The position numbers were made by a program, and so were the translations under genes. Below, one piece after another: positions 45,358 through 54,821 of a DNA stretch of 64,000 nt. The DNA lies in assembly GCF_030064165.1 (NCBI RefSeq), contig NZ_CP125947.1, forward strand, positions 4,836,001 through 4,900,000, in the 5' to 3' direction. Position 1 is the first letter of the stretch. Each line of letters opens with the position of its first letter. The DNA is from Comamonas resistens. GTDB lineage: Bacteria; Pseudomonadota; Gammaproteobacteria; Burkholderiales; Burkholderiaceae_C. Under the pieces are notes generated by a model. It was not told the origin of the DNA. It ran no database searches and saw only the letters and a list, made by a program, of their open reading frames with translations.

Positions 45358-46632
45358 TCATTTATTCCCCAGCCACGCAACACTGTTGAGAAAGATGCGT
45401 ACCAGTTCAGTTTGCCTGCGCACGCCGGTCTTGGAAAAAATTGAACGCAAGTGCGCTCGCGCCGTATTGCGGCGAATATTCAGGGCTTCCGCCGTTTCCT
45501 CCAACGACAGGCCATTGGCCAGCTGAATTGCCAACGCAGTCTCTGCCGGTGTGAGCTGAAACAGCTGCTGCGCCAGCTTGATCGATGGCTCCGCCTTACC
45601 GCTGGTATCGCGCACAAATACGGCAACGCTGGGACGCTGCTTCCCTTCAGTCCACTCATCCGGAGAGATACTCTGCACCACCACACCCCAATTGAGCTGG
45701 CCTGACTGGCGCCCCACTGAAACACCTTCCGTTATCGACAAACGCGATGCTCCGGTCTGCATCAGGGCATCACGAATCAAGCGCTGCAGCTTGCGATTGT
45801 CGCTGGCATAGTTCGCTTCCAGCATCCCCCCGCTCACCTTCAGACCGTCTTGCATCTCCAGGATACCGGTGGCTGCCGGGTTGCTTTCGATGACCATGCC
45901 ATTTTGGTCAAGGATCACCACACCCACCATCAGCTGAGCCATGGCCCGGCTATACAGCGATATCACCTGACGGTCCTGATGCACCGAAAGATGCAGATTG
46001 AGGGCACGCTTCACATGCGGCACCAGCATGTTCATGAACGCTCGGTCCTGTGCATCAAAGTTAGATGAGGTCTCCGGGCGCGTCACACGCAAGGCGTATG
46101 TACAACCGTCCTTGGTCGCAACATCCGCAGCAATCACATGAAAGCACTGCATGTCTTTACAGAAGTCGTTGTAGTACGCGGATGCCCGCCACTCCGCCTC
46201 TGAGAGCACGTCAGTCACCGTCACGACCTGGTCGGTTGGCATCCCCCGGAACGGGCACAAGGCGGCAATTTCGGAGGGGTAGACTGCAGCGTCGCGGTAT
46301 TCACCAGCAGAAGAAAGAATCAAGCCCAGGTCGGCATGCCCGGGCAAGCGCACGATCAGTGCAGCATAGTTGGCCCCCAGTTGATCGCGGATAGCCGCCA
46401 GGCACGGCTGCCACCAGCTTTTGGGGTCCAGTGCCGCGTCATACAGCAAGCTCGTAATGCGGCTGAACTGCTCCGCGCTAATGAGCTTGCCATCCCGTTC
46501 CGCCGGGACTGCTTTTTTATCCGCTGCGGGTGCAATGGTCGAGCGCATAAATAACGGCACATCCTTCAGGACGCAGGCCATATTGCGGGTGTCATAGTCC
46601 GCAAAACCCATTTTCGCGAAAGCGCTTTCCAT
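45358..46632 (-). CDS. LuxR family transcriptional regulator
   Basis: The protein has about 424 residues from the Met at 46632. The first 330 residues hold a GAF/PAS-like region with no close match I can name (QLMVGVVILDQNGMVIESNPA is PAS-like). The C-terminus is a LuxR helix-turn-helix (LTPAETALAIQLANGLSLEE, RRNTARAHLRSIFSKTGVRR). It is convergent with the monooxygenase operon and may control it or the SDR gene; position is the only evidence. Confidence 0.85.
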   Translation of the reverse strand: MESAFAKMGFADYDTRNMACVLKDVPLFMRSTIAPAADKKAVPAERDGKLISAEQFSRITSLLYDAALDPKSWWQPCLAAIRDQLGANYAALIVRLPGHADLGLILSSAGEYRDAAVYPSEIAALCPFRGMPTDQVVTVTDVLSEAEWRASAYYNDFCKDMQCFHVIAADVATKDGCTYALRVTRPETSSNFDAQDRAFMNMLVPHVKRALNLHLSVHQDRQVISLYSRAMAQLMVGVVILDQNGMVIESNPAATGILEMQDGLKVSGGMLEANYASDNRKLQRLIRDALMQTGASRLSITEGVSVGRQSGQLNWGVVVQSISPDEWTEGKQRPSVAVFVRDTSGKAEPSIKLAQQLFQLTPAETALAIQLANGLSLEETAEALNIRRNTARAHLRSIFSKTGVRRQTELVRIFLNSVAWLGNK

Positions 46633-46911
46633 CGTGGTCAACCTTCTGAGCAGGTGGATCGGGGGGAACTCGCTGAATCTCAAACAGGCCGGCGGCCCCA
46701 AACCTCCACCAATGCATACGCGCGCCCCGTCGACGCTCCTTACTCAGCGCATGCACCACAGCATGGCTAGATCGAACGGATCGCCAGGGGCGATTGCACC
46801 ACCATTGACTTTGAAGCGACCATCGGGAATACCCAGATGAGCGTAACAATAAAATACTTAACAGGCGAACGCTTCATGCTGCCGCATGACCAGCGGCCCC
46901 CTGCCGAACGG

Positions 46912-47682
46912 TCAAGAGCGCTGCGAGGAGATGTTTCCACCATCGACCACCAGCTCTGCCGCCGTGATGTAGCTGGCCTCGTCCGACAGCAGGAATCGCA
47001 CGACCTTGCCGATTTCCTCCGGCATGCCCAGACGGCCCAGCAAGATCCTGCGCTCGAAGGTACCGGGCGGAAGCGCCTGAACCGCCGGCATCATCATGGG
47101 CGTGAGAATCTGGCCAGGTGAGACTGCATTGATACGCACCTTGTCCATTGCCAGACGATCAGCCAGCGAACGAATCAGCGACAGCATTCCCCCTTTGGCG
47201 GCGCTATAGATCGGATTGATGCTGTTGCCCAGGGTGGCATTGATCGAGGCTATGCCCACCACTGCCGAGCCCGGGTTAGCACGGAAGTCCGGTAGCAGGG
47301 CCTGTGTCAACAATGCCAGCGGACGCAGATGTACATTCATGCCCGCATCCCAGTTTTCCGGCGTGATGCCGTCCAGCGACCCCATGTCCACCGTGCCTGC
47401 AGCATGTACCAGTCCCCCAATGCTTGGCAAAGCGGCACGTGCCTGATCGAGTGCCGGAGCTAGCGCTGCTGCATCACGCAGATCGACCCCCACCCCCACG
47501 GCAGCCACGCCAAATTCACGATGAATGGCATCAGCAGCGGCCTGTGCCTTGGCGCCATCGATGTCAAACAAGGCCACAGGGCGGCCTACAACAGCAAGCG
47601 AGCGAGCGCTGGCCAGCCCGATGCCAGAGGCGCCACCAGTGACGACAACTCCCGTTTGTGGAGAATTCAATTGCGGATGCAT
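46912..47682 (-). CDS. short-chain dehydrogenase/reductase
   Basis: The 256-residue SDR has the cofactor motif VTGGASGIGLASA, the catalytic tetrad parts ASINATLG (Ser) and YSAAKGG (Tyr-x-x-x-Lys), and the C-terminal FLLSDEASYITAAELVVDGG. The start MHPQLN at 47682 has a GAGG site. It could oxidise the alcohol that feeds the Baeyer-Villiger enzyme, but this is only inferred from proximity. Confidence 0.88.
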   Translation of the reverse strand: MHPQLNSPQTGVVVTGGASGIGLASARSLAVVGRPVALFDIDGAKAQAAADAIHREFGVAAVGVGVDLRDAAALAPALDQARAALPSIGGLVHAAGTVDMGSLDGITPENWDAGMNVHLRPLALLTQALLPDFRANPGSAVVGIASINATLGNSINPIYSAAKGGMLSLIRSLADRLAMDKVRINAVSPGQILTPMMMPAVQALPPGTFERRILLGRLGMPEEIGKVVRFLLSDEASYITAAELVVDGGNISSQRS

Positions 47683-47859
47683 ACAACAACCTCGTGATGA
47701 AAAGGAATTGCAGCCAATAGACCGCAGCATGCGACCGCCTTCCACCCACAGCAGCGGCAATCAGGTCTTTCAGACACATGCACGCCCCCTTTGGGGGCTC
47801 GGTCCCGGCCAATGGTCCAAAGCATAAAAAGCTTTGCCCTGGCCTTCATCACTCAATCA

Positions 47860-48005
47860 GACTATGAACACATCGAGCTACTTGGCCACAGTGCGCAGCG
47901 CATTGCCCAAGCAGTCGTGTTTCTTGCTTCGGACGAATCATGCGTCGCCTGCGAAGGCGGATTGCATGGGGACGATGCTGAACAAGGGCTGGAGCAGCCC
48001 TTGTT
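47860..48005 (+). pseudogene. remnant of a second SDR gene
   Basis: A plus-strand frame reads RIAQAVVFLASDESCVACEG followed by GLHGDD, which matches the C-terminal block of FabG-like SDRs (IAQAVxFLASDES and the VDGG end). Nothing of the N-terminal domain precedes it. The rest of the 47683-48227 interval shows no gene; an inverted repeat GGCCCAGGC/GCCTGGGCC lies at 48051-48083. Confidence 0.5.
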
Positions 48006-48227
48006 CGGTCTTCAAAGAGCCCCAGCACAAAGGCCTTATGCAAATGCGACGGCCCAGGCGACAGCTTGATCTTGGCCTGGGCCTTCATATCTGGAAGAGC
48101 ACCAACCCAAGCCTCTTGACAGGCAAGTCAGACTCATCCATAGCCTGAAGATCGGACAAGAGCCGCCTCGGCTGGGAGGCGATGACGCGCCCCTCAAGAA
48201 AGGACGGCGGCAAAGTCGCCTAGGGTA

Positions 48228-48908
48228 TCAACCCAGATTCTTGCGCATGGTGTCGATCACGGCCTTGTAGTCGGGCTTGCCGAAGATGGCGCTCCCAGCC
48301 ACAAAGGTATCGGCACCAGCATCGGCCACGGCGCGAATATTGGCCTCCTTGATACCGCCGTCCACTTCCAGGCGGATGTCCTTGCCAGACGCCTGGATAC
48401 GTTTGCGAGCAGCTTCCACCTTGCGCAGCGTGCTATCAATAAAGCTTTGGCCGCCGAAGCCGGGGTTCACGCTCATCAGCAGGATCAGGTCGATGTCCTC
48501 GATCACCCAGTCCAGCACATCGAGCGACGCGGCAGGATTGAAGGTCAGACCGGCCTTGCAGCCATGGCTTTTGATGTTCTGGATGCTGCGGTGCACATGC
48601 TGCGACGCATCGGGGTGGAAGCTGATGTAGTCGGCCCCGGCCTTGGCAAAGGCGGTGGCCAGATCGTCCACGGGTTGCACCATCAGGTGCACGTCGATAG
48701 GCACGGGCTTGCCATCGGGAGTGACCGCGTGGGGCTTCAAGGCCTGACAGATCATGGGACCGAAGGTCAGATTGGGCACGTAATGATTGTCCATCACGTC
48801 GAAGTGGATCCAGTCGGCACCGGCTGCAATGACATTGCGCACTTCTTCGCCCAAACGGGCGAAGTCGGCTGACAGGATGGAGGGGGCAATACGGTAGGTG
48901 GGGCTCAT
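48228..48908 (-). CDS. rpe: ribulose-phosphate 3-epimerase
   Basis: This pentose phosphate/Calvin cycle enzyme has 226 residues from 48908. Motifs are [34 protein letters not shown] (metal His and Asp), [22 protein letters not shown] and LEVDGGI. It is divergent from apaG with 31 bp between. Confidence 0.95.
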   Translation of the reverse strand: MSPTYRIAPSILSADFARLGEEVRNVIAAGADWIHFDVMDNHYVPNLTFGPMICQALKPHAVTPDGKPVPIDVHLMVQPVDDLATAFAKAGADYISFHPDASQHVHRSIQNIKSHGCKAGLTFNPAASLDVLDWVIEDIDLILLMSVNPGFGGQSFIDSTLRKVEAARKRIQASGKDIRLEVDGGIKEANIRAVADAGADTFVAGSAIFGKPDYKAVIDTMRKNLG

Positions 48909-48939
48909 GGTTCGCAATTGTCGCAGTTACCATTGCGCC

Positions 48940-49347
48940 ATGCCAATGAACGAGTTTCTGGTCCAAGTCCAGCCAGCCTACCTGCCAGAGCAGTCCGCTC
49001 CTGCCGCAGGCGTCTATGTGTTTTCCTACACCATCACCGTCACCAACACGGGTGAAGTGCCCGCGCAGTTGATTGCCCGGCACTGGATCATTACCAATGA
49101 GCTGGGCCATGTCGAAGAGGTCAAGGGCCTGGGCGTGGTGGGCCGTCAACCACTGCTGCAGCCCGGCGAATCCTTTGAATACACCAGCGGCTGCCAGTTG
49201 CGCACGCCCACGGGCACCATGCAGGGCAGCTATCTTTGCGTGAATCACGAGGGCGAAACCTTTGAATGTGAAATCCCGCTGTTCGTGCTGCAGATGAATG
49301 ATTCGGGCGACGTCATGCCCACGACAGAAAAACGCGTTCTGCACTGA
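48940..49347 (+). CDS. apaG: ApaG/DUF525 family protein
   Basis: The 135-residue protein has the ApaG fold blocks YTITVTNTGEVPAQLIARHW, VVGRQPLLQPGESFEYTSGC and MQGSYLCVNHEGETF. ApaG-type proteins are linked to Co2+ resistance and Mg2+ transport without a proven mechanism. The start MPMNEF is chosen by family length. Confidence 0.92.
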   Translation: MPMNEFLVQVQPAYLPEQSAPAAGVYVFSYTITVTNTGEVPAQLIARHWIITNELGHVEEVKGLGVVGRQPLLQPGESFEYTSGCQLRTPTGTMQGSYLCVNHEGETFECEIPLFVLQMNDSGDVMPTTEKRVLH

Positions 49348-49357
49348 GCTCGCCCGC

Positions 49358-51322
49358 ATGAAAAAACTCCCTCCGGACCTTCCGCGCCTGATACAGGCGC
49401 TGGACCCTCATGCCGACCTCGCCCAGCGCCATCTGTGGCTGATCCACCTGGTCGAATGGATCAGAGCGCCCAAGCCCTCGCTGGAGCTGGCCGTGGACCG
49501 CATGGAGCAGGTCGTGGCCGCTTTCGAGGCCGATGCCGATGCCCGGCAACGCCTGGGCCTGTGGTGGCAAAAGCTGCTGGAAACAGTGGACATCACGGCC
49601 CTGCTGGCCGACTTCGGCTTTGCCCCGCGCACGGCCATGGCCAGCGAAGTGGCCGAACGCCTGCGCTACAAGCTTCTGCCCAGCACCCCCGAGACCGTGG
49701 ACGCCTCCGAGCTGTTCATGCTGGTCTTTCCGGACCGCTTCGATGCCCGCTGGCTGCATGCCCTGGACAGCACACTCATGGCCCGCATTTCGGCCCTGGT
49801 GGCGCCGCCATCCGACGAAGGCGCCAGCTTCTGGGAGCGCAATCTGCTGGACGCCATCACCTATTGCGCGGGCCAGATTCTGTCCACCGGCTTTGCCCCC
49901 GAATTGCGCCTGCGCATGAGCGAGCAGGCACGCGAAGAAAAGCCTTTTCACGCGCTGATTCACGATGTGGAAAACCTGCGCGTGGAGGTCATGCTGCCGC
50001 TGCGCACCACCGACCGGCGCGACGCCGCTGCGGCACAGTTGCGCGAGCGGCTTGAGGCCTGCCGCTCGGCCGTCTCGTCCGTGTACTCCTATGTCGAGGC
50101 CGAAGGCATTTCCGTCGGTCTGATCTTCCGCCTGCGCCAGGTGCGCGCGCGCATTTTGCGCATCCGCCGCCTACTGGACTGCCTGCTGTCCACGGACCGT
50201 GCCTACGAGACCTCCGAGCTGCTGTCCAACCTTGTCGCCGTGGGCCTGGAGCGCCGCAGCGTGCGCGCGCTCCTGTCCACCAACACATCGCTGCTGGCCG
50301 CCAAGGTGGCCGAGCGCAGCGCCGAAACGGGCGAGCACTACATCACCCGCGACAAGGGCGAATACCGCAACATGATGGCCAAGGCCGCTGGCGGCGGCTT
50401 TGTGATGGCCTTCACCACGCTGGCCAAGTTTGCGCTGTATGCGCTGGGCCTGTCCGTGTTCTGGTCGGGTCTGGCCGCAGGCATGAACTATGCGCTGAGC
50501 TTTGTGCTGATCCAGATGCTGCACTTCACGGTGGCCACCAAGCAGCCGGCGATGACGGCACCGGCCATGGCAGCCAAGCTCAAGGACATCCAGTCCGACG
50601 ACTCCATCCAGGAGTTTGTCGATGAGGTTGCCCATCTGGTGCGCTCCCAGGTCGCCGCCATTCTGGGCAACGTGCTGATCGTCTTCCCTGCGGCAATGGC
50701 GCTGACCATGGGCTATGCAGAACTGGTCAAGCACCCCGCGCTCAGCCCCTCCCATGCCACCCAGGTGCTGGAGTCGCTGAGCCTGCTGGGCCCATCTGTG
50801 CTGTTTGCGGCCTTTACCGGCGTGCTGCTGTTTGCCAGCAGCCTGATTGCCGGCGGTGCGGAAAACTGGTTTGTGCTGCGCAATATCGATTCCGTCATCC
50901 GTTACAACCCACGCATCACCCGCGTGTTGGGCACAACCCGTGCGGACCGCTGGGCCAGGTTTCTGCGCAAGAACATTTCAGGTCTGGCATCCAATATCTC
51001 GCTGGGTTTCATGCTGGGCCTGGTACCCGCATTTGCGGCCTTCTTCGGCCTGGGTCTGGAAGTGCGCCACGTCACCCTCTCCACCGGCCAGATCGGTGTG
51101 GCCATCCCGTCGCTGGGCTGGGAGGTGCTGCATTCCAATCTGCTGTGGTGGGCAGTTGCCATGCTGCCCTTCAACGCCGCACTCAACGTGGGCGTCAGCT
51201 TCTACCTGGCCTTCCGCCTGGCACTGCGTGCCCACAATGTCAGCGGCGTGGATCGTTCGCGCATCTACAAGGCCATACGTCAGCGCTTCTGGCGCAGGCC
51301 ATTGAGCTTCTTCTGGCCCTGA
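49358..51322 (+). CDS. membrane protein of the site-specific recombinase (Gcr/PF10136) family
   Basis: The 654-residue protein from 49358 has a long helical N-terminal half (to about residue 330) and a C-terminal half with six or more membrane helices (GGGFVMAFTTLAKFALYALG, FPAAMALTMGYAEL, VLFAAFTGVLLFASSLIAGG). The family is called a site-specific recombinase in databases from one gonococcal report, but no nuclease or recombinase catalytic motif is visible, so a membrane role is more plausible. It sits 10 bp after apaG. Confidence 0.82.
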   Translation: MKKLPPDLPRLIQALDPHADLAQRHLWLIHLVEWIRAPKPSLELAVDRMEQVVAAFEADADARQRLGLWWQKLLETVDITALLADFGFAPRTAMASEVAERLRYKLLPSTPETVDASELFMLVFPDRFDARWLHALDSTLMARISALVAPPSDEGASFWERNLLDAITYCAGQILSTGFAPELRLRMSEQAREEKPFHALIHDVENLRVEVMLPLRTTDRRDAAAAQLRERLEACRSAVSSVYSYVEAEGISVGLIFRLRQVRARILRIRRLLDCLLSTDRAYETSELLSNLVAVGLERRSVRALLSTNTSLLAAKVAERSAETGEHYITRDKGEYRNMMAKAAGGGFVMAFTTLAKFALYALGLSVFWSGLAAGMNYALSFVLIQMLHFTVATKQPAMTAPAMAAKLKDIQSDDSIQEFVDEVAHLVRSQVAAILGNVLIVFPAAMALTMGYAELVKHPALSPSHATQVLESLSLLGPSVLFAAFTGVLLFASSLIAGGAENWFVLRNIDSVIRYNPRITRVLGTTRADRWARFLRKNISGLASNISLGFMLGLVPAFAAFFGLGLEVRHVTLSTGQIGVAIPSLGWEVLHSNLLWWAVAMLPFNAALNVGVSFYLAFRLALRAHNVSGVDRSRIYKAIRQRFWRRPLSFFWP

Positions 51323-51331
51323 GGCCAACAC

Positions 51332-51372
51332 CCCGGAAGCATTGATTCAGAGTCGATGGCAATGCTTCCGGG
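51332..51372 (+). terminator. long hairpin after the PF10136 gene
   Basis: Thirteen-base perfect arms (51332-51344 and 51360-51372) form a stable stem. The T run is poor, so it may act as a bidirectional stop or mRNA stabiliser. Confidence 0.6.
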
Positions 51373-51484
51373 TAAAAGCCTCTGCCCATCCTCTGGCGCC
51401 GGCATCGCTGTCATGCCACCGCAGTTTTAACCACGGCCGCCCACCAGCGGCCAAGCAGGCCGCCCTGCCGCGGCAAGTGAATTC

Positions 51485-52462
51485 ATGGGTGAATTTGATC
51501 TGATCCGCCGCTACTTCCAGCGCCCCGTGCAACGTGCAGCACTGGGCGTAGGCGACGACTGCGCGCTGCTGGCGCCTGCACCCGGCATGCAACTCGCCAT
51601 CTCTAGCGACATGCTGGTCGAGGGCCGCCATTTCTTTCCCGATGTGAATCCGCGCCTGCTGGGTCACAAGGCGCTGGCCGTGAATCTCAGCGACCTGGCG
51701 GCCAGTGGCGCCAAGCCCCTGGCCTTCACCCTGGCCCTGTCGCTGCCGCGTGCCGACGAAGCCTGGATCAGCGAGTTTGCCCAGGGCATGTTTGCCCTGG
51801 CCGACGCCCATGATTGCGAGTTGATTGGCGGTGACACCACGGGTGGACCCCTCAATATCTGCATCACCGTGTTTGGCGAAGTGCCCGCAGGCCAGGCCCT
51901 GCTGCGCAGCGGCGCGCGCGCGGGCGATGAGCTCTGGGTCAGCGGCCAGTTGGGCGATGCCCGCCTCGCACTGGAGACCTTGTTGGGCCATGTGCAGCCG
52001 CCTGCCGATCTGCTCCAGCAAGCCCGCCAGCGGCTGGAAGCCCCCACCCCGCGCGTCGCCCTGGGTCTGGCATTGCGCGGCATCGCCAGCAGTGCACTCG
52101 ATGTGAGCGACGGGCTGCTGGGCGATCTCGGTCATATCCTGGATTTATCCAAAGTCGGTGCCACGGTGGATAGTCGGCTGACTACGCCTTTGATAGCTGC
52201 CAGCGCTTACCCATCAAGCGCTACATGGCAATTCGACTCAAAACTTCAGCAGCTGTGCACGCTGGCCGGCGGCGACGACTACGAGCTGTGCTTCACCGCT
52301 CCCGCCACTCGCCACGCCGATGTACTGGCTGCAGGCGTGGCCAGCAGCACGCCGGTGCACCACATAGGCCACATCGACGCGCAGCCTGGCCTGCGCGTGC
52401 TCGGCGCCGACGGCCAGCCGATGCCAAATGACTGGAAGTCCTTCGACCACTTCAGCAGTTGA
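51485..52462 (+). CDS. thiL: thiamine-monophosphate kinase
   Basis: ThiL phosphorylates thiamine phosphate to the active cofactor. The 325-residue protein has GDDCALL, HFFPDVNPRLLGHKALAVNLSDLAASGA, GGDTTGG and DVSDGLLGDLGHIL, and the late GGDDYELCF. Between the last two, about 20 residues (PLIAASAYPSSATWQF) look foreign and are encoded by a small palindromic repeat. The start MGEFDLI is standard. Confidence 0.93.
   Translation: MGEFDLIRRYFQRPVQRAALGVGDDCALLAPAPGMQLAISSDMLVEGRHFFPDVNPRLLGHKALAVNLSDLAASGAKPLAFTLALSLPRADEAWISEFAQGMFALADAHDCELIGGDTTGGPLNICITVFGEVPAGQALLRSGARAGDELWVSGQLGDARLALETLLGHVQPPADLLQQARQRLEAPTPRVALGLALRGIASSALDVSDGLLGDLGHILDLSKVGATVDSRLTTPLIAASAYPSSATWQFDSKLQQLCTLAGGDDYELCFTAPATRHADVLAAGVASSTPVHHIGHIDAQPGLRVLGADGQPMPNDWKSFDHFSS
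52189..52245 (+). repeat. small palindromic repeat inside thiL
   Basis: TTTGATAGCTGC is followed by AGCGCTT (52202-52208) and its inverse AAGCGCT (52216-52222), then a GACTCAAAA-type end. From memory this resembles dispersed short repeats common in Comamonadaceae genomes. It is translated in frame within thiL. A related piece lies in pgpA on the other strand. Confidence 0.5.
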
Positions 52463-52534
52463 GCCCCGGCAGGCACCGACAGATGCCTGGGTTAAGCTCA
52501 ACCCCCTGTTCACCGGAAACAAGAGCTGCCCACC

Positions 52535-54172
52535 ATGCGTCCACGTCGCCTTCTGCCTGTACACGCCTCTTGCCTGCTGACCAGCCTGGCTGCTGCACTG
52601 CCAGCTCTGGTCGCTGCGCAGGGCACCAGTCTCAGCGTATCGGGCAACCGCGCACCGATTACCGAAGTCACGCTTTATCCAGGCGTCGCGGCCGTTCAGC
52701 GCGAGGCGCGCATTGATGCCCAGACGCGCCAGCTCAGCTTTGAATGTCTGCCCACCAGTGTAGATACGCAGAGCCTGCAAATCACCGGCGATGATGGCGT
52801 GCGTGTGGGCGAGATCAAGACATTGATGCAGGCCCGTCACATGGCCGCCAAAGACTGCACCAGCCCGCTAGATCAGCAGATCCGCACACTCGAAGATCAA
52901 CTGGCAGCCATAGAAGCCGAGGAAAACGCCGCCAAACTGGTGGGCGATTTTCTGCAAGGCGTGAGCAAGCCCGGCGACGAGGTCAAGGTAAGCGCCGCGC
53001 AGATCGCCAGCACCAGCCAGGCCCTGCGTCAAAGCAGCCGCGACAACAGCGTGCGCGCCCATCAGATTCAAAGACAAAAGCAAGATCTGCTGGCACAGCT
53101 GCAACCGCTGCGGCAGGAGCGCGACCGCACCGGCTCGGAACAGGCCCAGGTCATGAAAGTCACGGTGCAGCTGGCCAGTGCCCGCGCTGCCAACGTGCGC
53201 CTGAACTATCAGGTACGTGGCCCCGGCTGGCAACCCAGCTATCGCGCCCAGCTCGACACCACCAAGAATCAAGTGCATCTGGAACGCCAGGCCCAGGTCG
53301 TGCAAGCCAGCGGCGAAGACTGGAGCAATGTGCGCCTGCGCCTGTCCACGGGGCAACCCACGCGCAGCACCCAGGGAGCCATGCCGCGCCCATGGGTGGT
53401 CGACATCGCCCAGCCCGCGCCGCCTGCGGCCCTGGCAATCCCGGCACCCGCCCCCATAGCCCGCGCCGGCAGGCCCATGGCCAAGATGTCTGCCGAAGCC
53501 GTCATGGCTCCGGCCCTGCCCGACCTGGATGTCTCAAGCATCGACACGGCCTACACCACGCAGTTCGTCGTGCCATACAAGATCACCGTCCCATCCAGCT
53601 CCGAGCGAATCACGCTGACCCTGGGGCAGGAAAATCTGGCCACCACCTTGTTGACGCGCACCGCTCCTGCGGCAGAAGAGGCCGCCTACCTGATTGCCAC
53701 ATTGCAGGCACCGCAAGGCATCTGGCCCGCAGGACCGGTCACCCTGTTCCGCGACGATGCACTGGTTGGTAGCGGACGGCTGGACTTTGGCAACGCCCAG
53801 GCACTGGCGCAGGGCCTGTCTTTCGGGCGCGATGACCAGGTCGTCGTACGCCGCATGCCGGCCCAAAGCAATACCGGCAGCGGCGGCTGGACCAACAGCA
53901 AGACCGAGCGCACCGTGGTGCGCAGCTACTCCGTGGAAAACCGTCACGATCAAGTCATCGCCCTGCAGGTGCTGGATGCCGCACCCACTTCACGCAACGA
54001 ACAGATCAAGGTGCAGTCGCAGTACAGCCCTCAGCCCGGCACCACGCGCTGGAACGCGCAAAACGGCATGATCGCCTGGGAGCAAAACCTCGATGCCCGC
54101 GCCACCGCGCAGTTCCAGGCCACGCACCAGATCCGCTTCCCCGAAAATCTGCCCATAGAGGGGCTGCAATAA
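52535..54172 (+). CDS. DUF4139 (mucoidy inhibitor MuiA-like) exported protein
   Basis: The 545-residue protein has a signal peptide (ending LVAAQG), an N-terminal DUF4140-like beta domain (ITEVTLYPGVAAVQREA), a coiled coil (about residues 105-205, LEDQLAAIEAEENAAKL) and a C-terminal DUF4139 domain (VRLNYQVRGPGWQPSYRAQLD through FPENLPIEG). Function is unproven; it is presumably periplasmic. Confidence 0.85.
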   Translation: MRPRRLLPVHASCLLTSLAAALPALVAAQGTSLSVSGNRAPITEVTLYPGVAAVQREARIDAQTRQLSFECLPTSVDTQSLQITGDDGVRVGEIKTLMQARHMAAKDCTSPLDQQIRTLEDQLAAIEAEENAAKLVGDFLQGVSKPGDEVKVSAAQIASTSQALRQSSRDNSVRAHQIQRQKQDLLAQLQPLRQERDRTGSEQAQVMKVTVQLASARAANVRLNYQVRGPGWQPSYRAQLDTTKNQVHLERQAQVVQASGEDWSNVRLRLSTGQPTRSTQGAMPRPWVVDIAQPAPPAALAIPAPAPIARAGRPMAKMSAEAVMAPALPDLDVSSIDTAYTTQFVVPYKITVPSSSERITLTLGQENLATTLLTRTAPAAEEAAYLIATLQAPQGIWPAGPVTLFRDDALVGSGRLDFGNAQALAQGLSFGRDDQVVVRRMPAQSNTGSGGWTNSKTERTVVRSYSVENRHDQVIALQVLDAAPTSRNEQIKVQSQYSPQPGTTRWNAQNGMIAWEQNLDARATAQFQATHQIRFPENLPIEGLQ

Positions 54173-54193
54173 GCCCCCTCGTATCATTACAAC

Positions 54194-54787
54194 ATGACGG
54201 ATCAAGCATCAAATACTGCTGCAACTCAGGCAGATCAATCGCCAGCAGCTATCAATAGCAAAGCACCATCCCAGGCCGGCACGGCCGCCATCGCCCACCC
54301 CAGCGTCAAATTCATGCTGCAGCATCCAGCGCACATGATTGCGCTGGGCTTTGGCTCCGGCCTGTCCCGCATCGCCCCCGGTACCGTGGGCACGCTATGG
54401 GCCTGGCTGGCCTTTCTGGTGCTGCAGCTGTGGCTGGACAAGGCCCAGATCGGCTGGCTGATCGCGGCCAGTCTTCCCCTGGGCTGGTGGGCCTGCACCG
54501 TCACCGCCCAGCATATGCGTGTGGCCGACCCTGGGCATATCGTCTGGGACGAAATCGTGGCCATGTGGATCATTCTGTGGCTGTGCATGCCGCTGGGCTT
54601 CTGGGGTCAGTTGCTGTGCTTTGCGCTGTTTCGTTTTTTCGATGCCGTCAAACCACAACCCGTCAAATGGGCGGACCGCTTGTTCAAAGGCTTCGGCCCA
54701 CGCGGCGGCTGGGGAATCATGTGGGATGACCTGGTAGCAGCCTTTTGCACGCTGCTGGTAATCGCGCTGTGGAAGCATTTTTTCTAA
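54194..54787 (+). CDS. pgpA: phosphatidylglycerophosphatase A
   Basis: PgpA removes phosphate from phosphatidylglycerol phosphate at the inner membrane. The 197-residue protein has GFGSGLSRIAPGTVGTLW, VADPGHIVWDEIVAMW and FRFFDAVKPQPVKWADR. The first 35 residues are low-complexity and partly encoded by a short repeat, so the functional protein may start later. Confidence 0.9.
   Translation: MTDQASNTAATQADQSPAAINSKAPSQAGTAAIAHPSVKFMLQHPAHMIALGFGSGLSRIAPGTVGTLWAWLAFLVLQLWLDKAQIGWLIAASLPLGWWACTVTAQHMRVADPGHIVWDEIVAMWIILWLCMPLGFWGQLLCFALFRFFDAVKPQPVKWADRLFKGFGPRGGWGIMWDDLVAAFCTLLVIALWKHFF
54215..54265 (-). repeat. short repeat in the pgpA 5' end
   Basis: On the minus strand CTATTGATAGCTGC (54245-54258) shares TTGATAGCTGC with the thiL repeat and is followed by a diverged copy of its palindrome. 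It encodes part of the dispensable-looking N-terminal tail of PgpA. Confidence 0.4.
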
Positions 54788-54821
54788 AAGCGGCTAGCGG
54801 CCTGCGAACCCGGAGGAGACG

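Noticed and set aside
48051..48083. Inverted repeat GGCCCAGGC/GCCTGGGCC as a terminator
   Set aside because: No T run follows on either strand and no intact gene ends beside it; left as an unassigned hairpin.
49358..51322. A true site-specific recombinase at this locus
   Set aside because: The family name suggests it, but the protein has many membrane helices and no tyrosine or serine recombinase motif, so it was described as a membrane protein.
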